Assembly (NCBI RefSeq): GCF_008728515.1
Contig: NC_044978.1
Span: 149,106,262 to 149,170,261, forward strand
Length of the DNA stretch: 64,000 nucleotides
Source: Papio anubis
Taxonomy: Eukaryota > Chordata > Mammalia > Primates > Cercopithecidae
Direction of reading: 5' to 3'
Made by a program: the position numbers and the translations under genes. Positions 55,276 through 64,000 of this stretch are shown in pieces (position 1 is the first letter of the stretch; the number at the start of each line of letters is the position of its first letter). Below the pieces are notes generated by a model, which did not search any database, was not told the DNA's origin, and saw only the letters and a program-made list of their open reading frames with translations.

Positions 55276-55615
55276 CAGTGGGGTTACATCCTGATAAACC
55301 TATTGTCAGTTGAAAGGATAAGTTCAAAATTCATGTAATACACTTAACCTACTGAACATCATACCTTAGCCTAGTCTACCTTAAAGGTGCTCAGAACACT
55401 TATATTAGACTACAGCTGGGAAAAAGCATTTAACACAAAGCCTATTTGATCATAAAGTGTTGAGCATCTCATGTAATTCAAAGAATACTGTGTTGAAAGT
55501 GAAAAACAGAATGGTTGTACTTGAAGTGCAGTTTCTACTGAATGTGTCTCACTTTGAATGATTGCAAAGTCAAAAAAATCACAAGTCAAACCATTGTTTG
55601 GTTGAGGACTGTCTG
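55276..55615. mobile_element. TcMar-Tigger DNA transposon (short non-autonomous form)
   Basis: Begins CAGTGGGGTTACATCC and ends GAGGACTGTCTG, with a TA dinucleotide on each side (55274-55275 and 55616-55617), as expected for mariner-type insertion. The interior (CTTAGCCTAGTCTACCTTAAAGG, CATAAAGTGTTGAGCATCTC, AAAACAGAATGGTTGTAC) matches a common Tigger-derived family whose exact name I am unsure of. Confidence 0.82.
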
Positions 55616-55649
55616 TATAAATTTCCAAAAATGTGAGAACGAAAGAGGT

Positions 55650-55893
55650 TGTATGGTATAGTGAGTAGGATTGGACACTCAGGCCAAACTACCTTGGTTC
55701 AAATTCTGATCCTGCCACTTATTTGCTTCAGGGTCAGAAGCAATTTACTTCTGTATTTCTAAGTTTCCTTACTTAATAAAATGAAGAAGGTAAGATTGAT
55801 CTCCTAGACTCATGGCAAGGATTGAGCAAGTTAACATATACACAGCACTTAGAGTAAGTGCCTGGCAGGTAGTAATTTCTATATATTATTGGA
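55650..55893 (+). repeat. MIR, sense, nearly complete
   Basis: GGTATAGTGAGTAGGATTGGACAC, GGTTCAAATTCTGATCCTGCC, TTTCTAAGTTTCCTTACTTAATAA and AAGTGCCTGGCAGGTAGTAA. Confidence 0.9.
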
Positions 55894-56248
55894 ATTTTCT
55901 CCCAGATTTGCCTGTGGAAGTATGTTCTCTCTGCCTAGAATATTCTTTTAACCTAGCCATCTCCCACTGCCCAACCTTGAGGATTCAGCTTAGACATCAA
56001 TTCCTCCACAGGCCTTCTTGATGCCTCCAGATGGGCTGAGCTTCTCCCCAACCTTTACACATGCCCAGTGCACCCTGTATTTCCTGGGCTTCAAGTACCA
56101 ACCTGGTCACTGTTGTTTACAACTGTATGCTCTGTGAGACTATAAACTCCATGAGGGCAGGCACTCTGTTTTCAATATTTGGTATCATTGCACTCACAAC
56201 TCTGCCTGGTACAGAGCAGAGGCTCAATAAATGTCTGAATAATAAATG
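55894..56248 (+). mobile_element. L2 (LINE-2) 3' end, sense
   Basis: TTCTCTCTGCCTAGAATATTC, TTAGACATCAATTCCTCCACAGG, CTATAAACTCCATGAGGGCAGGC and GCTCAATAAATGTCTGAATAA make a clear L2 3' end. Confidence 0.9.
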
Positions 56249-56699
56249 AAGCTCAGGGGAAAAAGTACCTTAATCTGCCCCTGGGGCTTTGGGGTAGATG
56301 TCAATGAGGAGGTAACACATGTATCTGGACTTGAAGGACAGGTACATGGGACACTGTCCTTCAGAGAGGTTAGGTGGGCCTGTTGATGCACAGAACAGTT
56401 CTGCAAAGACAGAAATGTGACATGGTCTGCCCATGTAGAATTGGTAATGTCACAGCATCATAAATGTGGAGACTTAAAAGAAAACTTAAAGATCCAGTAG
56501 AAGAAATACTTAAGAACACTGAGGTATGTTACTTTTTCAAGGGACTATATCTAATTATTGACAAAGGGGACCTCTTAAATGAGTGCTCTTTTTATTTTAC
56601 GAAGACTTATCAAAAGGTTTCCCTCTCTCCTATAATAAAATATGAGGATGGAAAGAAATAGGCCATTATCTTCAGTGAAAAAACAAAAACAAAAACAGA
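56249..56699. other. Intronic sequence, nothing recognised
   Basis: No gene or family assigned. Confidence 0.4.
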
Positions 56700-56968
56700 A
56701 ATTCAAATACCACTTTTTCTAACTTACCAGTGGGAGCTAAATAATAGGTACACGTGGATATAGACTGTGGAATAACAGACACTGGAGACAGAATGGTGGG
56801 ATGGTGGGAGGGTGAGAGGGGGTGAGAAATGAGAAATTACTTAATGGGTACAATATATACTATTAGGGTGATGGCTATGCTAAAAGCTCAGACTTTACCA
56901 CTACTCAATATATCCATGCATTAAAACCGTACTTGTACCCCTACATTTATACCAAGAAAGAAAAAGAA
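56700..56968 (+). mobile_element. L1 3' end fragment (L1PB/L1MA-type), sense
   Basis: CAGTGGGAGCTAAATAATAGG, GAGAAATTACTTAATGGGTAC, GGGTGATGGCTATGCTAAAAG and TATCCATGCATTAAAACCG. Same class as 26315-26545. Confidence 0.85.
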
Positions 56969-59661
56969 GTAACTGCCACGTGCTCGGAATTTGAGAAAGG
57001 CCTCAGGGTGACTATACTCAATGGGGACACGTAGTCCCCTGCAAATGGGCAACACTCTCTCATTCTGTTTATTGCCAGATTAATCCTCTTGGGTAATTTT
57101 CAGTGTTGGTGTAATCAGACAGCCACCATTTAGGAGAAATAAATGCTCAGCAAAGTTTAGCTGCTCCAGTAAATTCTAGCGCCTCCCACAATGTCACTGC
57201 TGTATACTTAGGAGAAGCATTAGGTAGAAGATTGCCTATGAGTACAAAGTAAAGGAAGAACAATAATACTGCCTTGAGAAGTCTGGCATGAGAATTCCAG
57301 AAGAGCCATTCCAGGCAGCAGAAATGGTGAGTTGACATTTACAATTAAATTGGAGCAATGAAAGTCAACCACAACATAATGCTTTCCTTTCCTTTTGCCT
57401 CTTTGTCTCCCCTTCCCCATCTTTATAAGCTGCCTCACTCACATGGATGGGAGAAGGATGATGTAACATGCTTATAATACTTCTGGGAATGTCAACTTGG
57501 TAAGGTTGGTCCAGGCTTTGATGGACATGACTGAAATGTGAAAAGACCTAAACAGGTTGGAGCACTGGCCCTGTGAAATGATGTGTGATTCAACAAAGAG
57601 ACATGCATTTCACAATTTCACTGCCAAAAGCAGCATCCATTTGATTAGTAGAAAATGGAAAAGGGATGATTAGTTACTTGACAATGTGGAGAAAACACCA
57701 AGGGTAGCACAACAAATCCTGTCAACTATAAAAGCCAGTTATGTATTTTGGTAACTTGTGGAGCAAGATGCATTTTGAGATTCTCAGGCAGGAAGACAGC
57801 TGAGAGACAGAGGCAAAAAAAACAAAAACACATGTCCAGAGAAGGAGATTGGGCTCAACAGAATAATTGAGCTGTAGTGAGAGAAGAAACGTTGGAAGAA
57901 AGGTGTTACAACTGACAACAGACTTGCAGTGTGACAGTAAGTGATTGTCCAATTCAGAAATTATTAGTAAGGCCAAGCTAATATAAGACCCACAAAATTT
58001 AACTTAACATACAATTTTGATGTGTTGGTTAAGTTAAAGATTTCTAGTTTCTTTATTTGCCTAAAACTAGTTGGCGATTCGTGCCCAATTCTTCATCCTC
58101 TGGTTAGCAGGATAAAGTAAACTTTTAGTTCTATTCCATTTAAACCAGAGTTCAAACTGTTGTTTTCAAGGAACTTTAGTTTTCAAGGAACTTTATTTTG
58201 TGCTCATTTGCTCTTGGATCAAGATGCCGAGCCTCTCATAAAAGCTTGGTTTCCTCATTGTTTTGCTTCTTTTCCCTAAGAAGACATCTGAGCAACCTCA
58301 TGTCCTAAGGGGAAAAATGAAGCTTTTGGGCCCAGCCCCCAGTGATGCCTATTAGCAGTCATGGTGGGTTTGGGGCACTGCCAATTACATGATGACACAC
58401 AATTTATTTCTAAGGTAAAAATCCTGACTCTGACATGTAAAAAATGTGAAAATCTGTGCATCTTACAATCAATGAAATCTGGTAAATACCGTTCAAGGAA
58501 TATTGTTTGAACAGCTGTGTATAGTTTGGACCAGAGCACATAAACACCACAGGTAGATAAAGATCAGAAAAAGATTTCCATAGGCATTCCGCTATTAAGA
58601 AACGAAAGCTTGTGCAAAGACAGAGATTTTCAAAATGGAAAGAAAAGGCAAGCTTCGAAGAAACACTGTGGCAGATGAGTCAACCGGAACAGTGGCAGCT
58701 TGGATCTAGTTTTAAAGGATGAAAGAATGGACTAAGCCAAGAGTTGAAAGTCTCGAAGACAAGGAAGTAGTAGCACTTGAGAATTCAGAAAGGGAAAAGG
58801 AGGATGAGTTCTGCTTTAAACATATTAACATTCAAAAAAAAAAAAAAAGTCGGAGAATTATCCTCACACAACTATGGGGAGGAGAGAGCTGGAGATGTTG
58901 ATGCTAAGATTACTCATGTACAGGAGGCAGCTTAAGGAGAAGGTTATACTCTCATTGGGGGTTTAGGGAGGAAGAAAACCAGGTGGACTGGCATGGACCT
59001 GTGCTGCCCAAGGAGACATGGAGGGATGGAACCTCAGCAATGAAGAGGTGACAAACCCCAGACCAAAGAGGCTGCAGGAGACACCTCTGCCCAGGATAAG
59101 CATCCACCCCTTTGGTGCCTTCAGGTGGCATCCCATTGTTATCCTGAGGCAGAAAGTAGGTGCGGGCAAAATCTTCCTGCTAGGGTGAGCTGCAAGTTTC
59201 TCACACTTCCTTACACACCAAGGAAGCTGACACTTGCCTCTCAGAGTGAAGGAAAAGGGCTGGGACCAGCACAGACGGGAGTTCCTACTCTGAGACCATG
59301 TTGTCACGCTTAATTGCAAAGGCGTGTTTGGACAATTTGTTTCTAAAGCTACATTTTACAAAAGGTAACGTATGACACCCTCTAAAGACGAGGACTGGTA
59401 ATTTAAAATTTGGAAATAAAAGGGGTTAGAGTTTCCATCATGTGCCTCTCGATTTCAAATCAAGTTTCAAGATTAATACAGCAGGCAAATGCATCACTGA
59501 CCATAGGTTTTAGTCTGTTGCCTCATGTATAACAGTCACTTAGTCCTGGTTCTACAGCAGTTTTGGCGGCATTAAGTATTTATTTTAGTTTATATACCCC
59601 CTATTAACACAATGCCCCAAAATGGTGAGATAAAATAAAAAGTCACTCATTTGACAGGTGG
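56969..59661. other. Intronic sequence, nothing recognised
   Basis: About 2.7 kb without an assigned repeat. The 118-codon frame at 58963-59319 and overlapping frames there have no recognised domain. Confidence 0.4.
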
Positions 59662-59676
59662 AAATTTTATTTTCTT

Positions 59677-59962
59677 TTTTTGAGATGGAGTTTCACTCTT
59701 TTGTCCAGGCTGGAGTGCAGTGGTGCGATCTTGGCTCACTGCAACCTCTGCCCTTCCAGTTTCAAGTGATTCTCCTGCCTCAGCCTCCCTAGTAGCTGGG
59801 ATTACAGGTGCCCGCCACCACACCCAGCTAATTTTTGTATTTTTAGTAGAGATGGGGTTTCACCATGTTGGCCAGGCTGGTCTCGAACTCCTGACCTCGT
59901 GATCCACCCACCTCTGCCTCCCAGAGTGTTAGGATTACAGGCGTGAGCCACCGTGCTCGGCC
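59677..59962 (-). mobile_element. Alu (AluS type), antisense
   Basis: TTGAGATGGAGTTTCACTC through GAGCCACCGTGCTCGGCC. Flanking AAATTTTATTTTCTT (59662-59676) and AAATTTATTTTCTT (59963-59976) differ by one base gap. Confidence 0.95.
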
Positions 59963-60144
59963 AAATTTATTTTCTTAATCATTTTCTGGATTTTTAATAT
60001 TTTATTTTTACACATACAAATGAATTTCCATTCACACTGTGGCTCCTCTAGTTAAGGCCTCCAGCTGGAGGCTCTTAGCTGGACTTCTGTCACCATTATC
60101 CCATCAGGATGATCCCACCCAGACAGACCCCACTACCATCTAGG

Positions 60145-60662
60145 GCTCTGCTGTCCAGCCTGGGAGTCACTGGCCACATGCAGCTGGTCAAGCACCTGAA
60201 ATGTGGCCAGTCCAAATTGCAATGTGCTCTGAGTGTAAAACATACTGAATTTTAAAACTCAGGTTAAAAACAAGAATGTAAAATGCCTCATTAATAATTT
60301 TCATATTGACCATGTGTTAAAATGATGTTTTAGATATATTAAAATATTAAATGTAAAATATTAAAATTTTAAAAACCACGTCAGAGAAAGAATAACAAAG
60401 AATATCTAAGAAAAACCAGAAAGAATAATGAAAATATGAAATATTTGGAAATGACCTTCACAAAATATGCTCATTTGAAAAAAAGATGACTATATTCTTC
60501 TTAGAGCTAAAAAAAGACTTGTGCATAAGCAGGAAAAAAAAATTTGGCAAAAAAATTTTATGTTTCATTTTACTTTTTAGAACATGGCTAGTAGAAAATC
60601 TAACATTACCTATGTGGCTTGCATCTGTGACTCACATTATGCTTCTTTTACGTAGTGCTGGT
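60145..60662. mobile_element. hAT-like DNA transposon fossil (family unsure)
   Basis: CACATGCAGCTGGTCAAGCACC, GAAATGTGGCCAGTCC, TCATTAATAATTTTCATATTGACC and the far end ACATGGCTAGTAGAAAATC with CCTATGTGGCTTGCATC follow a common element with CTGTCC...GGACAG-type ends. Both termini are decayed and no 8-bp duplication is certain. Confidence 0.6.
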
Positions 60663-60761
60663 ATAGACTCTCAGCTTCTGGGTCTTAGTTTTTTAATCAA
60701 TAAATTGAAATCGATCAACCACCATTCATTATAGATCTAGTATGAGCTATGTACTATAACA

Positions 60762-61084
60762 AAGCAGCCCCCAAAACTTTTTGGCACCAGGGACCAGTTT
60801 TGTGGAAGACAATTTTTCCACAGACAGAGGGGTGAGGTAGGGGCATGGTTTGGGGATGAAACTGTTTCACCTCAGATCATCAGGCGTTTGGTTCTCATAA
60901 GGAGTCCACAACCGAGATCCCTTGCATGCACAGTTCACAGCAGGGTTCGTGTTCCTATGAGAATCTAATGCCACCACTGATCTGACAGGAGGTGGAGCTT
61001 AGGCGCTAATGCTGGTTCACTGCTCACCTCACGCCCTGTGGCTCAGTTTCTGGCAGGCCACAGTCCAGGAGTTGGGGACCTCTG
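60762..61084. mobile_element. MER1-type hAT-Charlie element with perfect 8-bp duplication
   Basis: CAGCCCCCAAAACTTTTTGGC, GTGGAAGACAATTTTTCCAC, TCCTATGAGAATCTAATGCC, CTGATCTGACAGGAGG and the terminal GAGTTGGGGACCTCTG are MER1-type. CTATAACA occurs at 60754-60761 and 61085-61092 exactly at the ends. Confidence 0.93.
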
Positions 61085-61092
61085 CTATAACA

Positions 61093-61449
61093 GATTCTGG
61101 TAATATGAAGACATAAATAATGTGACTGCTAACTTCTAAGAGCACCCAGTTCATGGGGGAGGGACATTTAAAATTAATTAATTAAAACAAATATGACAAG
61201 CTGGTAAAGATTAGAAATAAAGTACTCTGGAATCTCATAGAAGGACTTCACTATATTTTAATGAATGAGGAGAAATTTTCATTTGCCTGGGAGGCAATTT
61301 AAGCCCCTGCCCCCCACCCCCCAGTCAGAGGGCATAGTGGGTGAGAAAATTCAGGGGGGAAAAGGAAACACATCTGGTGAACCAAATGTAGTTTGCAAAG
61401 GCTAGAACAGGCTGCCTGTGGGAAGGAGTCACAGATAAGACCTCGAGAG
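61093..61449. other. Intronic sequence, nothing recognised
   Basis: Contains a C-rich stretch at about 61304-61322. No gene assigned. The minus-strand frames here have no recognised homology. Confidence 0.4.
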
Positions 61450-62370
61450 TAGGCAGGGGTAAAAAAGAACTTGCACATTGCGCCAAGAAGCATAGACTGT
61501 ATCTTGTGGACAAGGGTCAGATTGGTGTTTAAAAATACCACTGTAGCAACATTGTGGAGGATGGACCAGATGGGTAAAGTAAATTAAGAGTTTGGTATTA
61601 AGGAGGAGAAGGCAGAGATGAAGGAAATGGGAAGAGTCAGGGTACCCATGGCAACAGTCAAGGTAACAATAATACAGATCTGAACAAAAGAAACAGATTG
61701 GAGAAGTATTTAGGGAGGTACAATTGGTAGATCTTTGGGATTTAACGGATGTCAGAGGTAAAAAAAAAATGAGGTTTATGAACTTCGTGACTAAGACGAA
61801 CGTAAAATACCAGATGCCCACTAATGAAGGTGTCTATCAGAAGGTATTCTTAAAGAGTGACATAAAGTTCAGGGGCTGGACACAGATGGAAATTTCTTTT
61901 GAAATGGAAGTGTCCTAAGTATTCAGATCAGCTAAACACCCCCTTTAGAGGTCCCTGCCCTAAGTGGATTCAATCTTGGCTCACTGTACCAGCGGCCCAC
62001 ATGGGACAGATTTATGAGTTCAGAGAGTAGAGGCGGAGATTATTTAGAAATCAGAAAAGATGTCTTGGGAAATCTAGGCCTTCAGTTAGATTGTGAAGGA
62101 CAGGGTGTGGGGTGGCTAGGGGTGAAGAAAGGGTATGTCTGATAGGAAGCAAGCATTGAAATAGATATCGTGACTAGAATGTGAGAGTTAGGGATGAGCA
62201 ATCAGGAAGATGTGCTCCAAGCACAGGCTGAGGATGGACTGGCATGGATTATTTATGTGGGGAAGAGTGGAAAATGAAGCTGGAGTTACATTAAAGAGAG
62301 ATCTTATAGGCAGCAGGAAGCCATTAAAAACTTTTAAGCAAAGAAACTGACAATATGGCATTTGTTGAAT
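61450..62370. repeat. Pieces of the same unnamed ancient repeat as 8301-9330
   Basis: CAACATTGTGGAGGATGGACC, AGTATTTAGGGAGGTAC and, near 62310-62350, GAAGCCATTAAAAACTTTTAAGC resemble blocks of the dispersed family seen at 8301-8430 and 9090-9330. Order and borders are uncertain. Confidence 0.35.
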
Positions 62371-62384
62371 GCCTTGAGGTGGCC

Positions 62385-64000
62385 TTATATGGGTTAAATC
62401 TGTTTGGTGTTCTATAACCTGGTACTTGAATACTGGTCTTTCTATAGGTTTGAGAAGTTCTGTTATTATCCCTTTCTACCCCACTCTCCTCTTTGAGGCC
62501 AATAATTCTTAAAGTTGCCCTTTTGAGGCTATTTTCTAGATCTCATAGGCATGCTTCATTCTTTATTATTTTTTCTCCTCTGTATATTTTCAAATAGCCT
62601 GTCTTCAAGTTCACTAATTCTTTCTTCTGCTTGATCAATTCTGCTGGTAAGAGACTGATACATTATTCAGTATGTCAATTGCACTTTTCAACTCCAGAAT
62701 TTCTGCTTGATTCTTTTTAATTATATCAAATTACTTGTTAAGTTTATCTGATAGGATTTCATATTCCTTTTCTGTGTTATCTTGAACTTCTTTGAGTTTC
62801 CCCAAAATGGCTATTTTTAATTCTCTGTTTGAAAGTTCACGACATCCCTGTCTCTCCAGGACTGGTCCTTGGTGCCTTACTGAACTCATTTGGGGAGATC
62901 ATGTTTTCCTGGATGCTCTTGATATTTGTTGGTGTCTGGGTATTTAAGAGTTAGGAATTTATTGCAGTCTTCACAGTCTGAGCTTGTTAGTACCTGTTGT
63001 TCTTGGGAAGGATTTTTTTCAGGTATTCAAAGGGACTTGGGTTTGTGATCTAGGTTTTTGGTCACTGTAGCTGTATCTGTATTAGGGAGTACTCCAAGCC
63101 CAGTAACATGTGGCTCTTCTGCCTTGGTGGTCTTGGATAAGATCTAGAAGAATTCTCTGGATTACCAGGCAGAGACTCTTGTTATCTTCCCTTACTTTCT
63201 CTCAAACAGAGTCCCTCTCTCTGAGCGGAGCTTCCTGGAGCTGGGGGAGGGGTGACACAAGCATCCTTGTGACCACCACCACTGGTACTATGCTCGGTTA
63301 GATGTGAAGCCATCACAGTCGTGAGTCCCATCAAGGCCCTTGGTAACCACTGCCTAGCTATTGCCTACGTTCACCCAAGGATCTAGGGCTCTACAGTCAG
63401 CAGGTGGTGATGACAGCTAGGCTTGTGTCCTTCCCTTTAGGGCAGCAAGTTGTCCTCAGCCCTGGCAGGTTCAGAGATGCCCTTCATGAGCCAGGGCCTA
63501 GAGTTGGAAACCTTAGAAATCTACCTGATCCTCTATTCTACTGTGGCTGAGCTGGTCCCTAAGCCACATGACAAAGTCCCTCCCACTCTTCCCTCCCTTT
63601 TCCACGAGCAGAGGAATCTTTTCCCATGGCCACCACTACCCCAAGCTCACAGCAAGTACTGCCTGGCTACTGCCAAGATTCACTTGAGGTCCAAGGGGCT
63701 CCTCAGTCAGCTTGTAGGGAATGCTGCCAGGTCTGGGACTCTCCCTTCAGGGCAATGGGCTCCCCGCTATCCCAGGGCAGGTCCAGAAATACCATCTGAG
63801 AGCCAAGGCCTGGAATTGAGAACCCCAAGAGCCTGCTTGGTGCTCTACCCTACTCTACTGTGGCCGAGCTGGTTCCTAAACTGCCAGATACATTTTCCTT
63901 TATTCTTCCTTCTCCTTTTCTAGAGCAGGAATCTCTCCCTATAGCCACCACAGCTGGGAATGTGCTGGGTCATGCCTGTGACCAGCACTTCTATGAATGT
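62385..64000 (-). mobile_element. L1M 5' region, antisense, with tandem units, running off the window
   Basis: AATTCTTTCTTCTGCTTGATC, AGTATGTCAATTGCACTTTTC, TCTCTCCAGGACTGGTCC, GGTATTCAAAGGGACTTGGG and GCCTTGGTGGTCTTGGATAAG are the reverse of an older L1M 5' UTR. Similar units recur (GGCAGCAAG at 63441 and GGCAATGGG at 63751, about 310 bp apart). It continues past 64000. The 157-codon frame at 63450-63923 is this non-coding repeat. Confidence 0.85.

Noticed and set aside
58963..59319. A 118-codon minus-strand open frame on the NWD2 strand
   Set aside because: Its translation does not resemble the NWD2 N-terminus and lacks a domain, so it is not called an exon.
63450..63923. A 157-codon open frame on the plus strand
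   Set aside because: It is the antisense of an L1M 5' UTR, and its reading frame follows the repeated units.
1..64000. CRISPR arrays, operons, phage or plasmid features
   Set aside because: The repeats are all interspersed primate elements or irregular tandem repeats. No regular spacer array or bacterial gene organisation is present.

Overview
The window is primate nuclear DNA, almost entirely intronic and built from interspersed repeats. It holds 14 Alu elements, about 14 LINE-1 pieces, many MIR and L2 fragments, three MaLR-type LTRs and several hAT and Tigger DNA transposon fossils. Two AluY copies (9374-9681 and 54489-54778) carry variants that I associate with Old World monkey AluY subfamilies: GGCCGGATCTCAGC in antisense, and CTCAAGCCTG and AACTAGCCGGGCGAG in sense. 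A cercopithecid such as a macaque, baboon or vervet relative therefore fits better than an ape. There are no prokaryotic genes, no CRISPR array and no rRNA or tRNA gene.

Only one protein-coding exon is supported. It is a 117-nt, 39-codon, phase 0-0 exon on the minus strand (40100-40216) with good splice sites. Its translation begins VIDLYWGVEEDDWDSP and I recognise it as part of the N-terminal region of NWD2 (NACHT and WD repeat domain-containing 2, at 4p14 in human). The rest of the window is most simply read as its two flanking introns. The larger open reading frames elsewhere lie in Alu or L1 sequence or are isolated and unsupported.

Layout. 1-9.7 kb: seven Alus, a MER5A-type fossil, a 5'-inverted (twin-primed) L1 with a perfect target-site duplication, and one MaLR LTR. 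9.7-24.4 kb: mostly old sequence with MIRs, old L1 ends, three Alus, a solo LTR with a perfect 5-bp duplication, and small structural scars. 24.4-32.4 kb: a 3-copy tandem repeat, an L2, and an old antisense L1 that holds a younger L1 with a perfect duplication. 32.4-47.8 kb: the NWD2 exon lies between two L1s in inverted orientation, a 2.9-kb antisense one and a nearly complete but defective 5.8-kb sense one. 47.8-64 kb: locally duplicated AT-rich DNA, an old L1M, another LTR, an Alu-MIR-L2 nest, a Tigger element, a MER1-type element, and an antisense L1 5' region with repeated units that runs off the end.

No new multi-gene system is visible. The best leads are small rearrangement scars: an orphan poly(A) tract flanked by a duplication, two adjacent template-switch signatures, a perfect 23-bp foldback inside an old L1, a 30-bp copied segment in an L1 3' UTR, and an Alu whose perfect target duplication clashes with its badly damaged body. 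Family names were assigned by eye from remembered consensus sequences, so subfamily labels are less certain than class labels.
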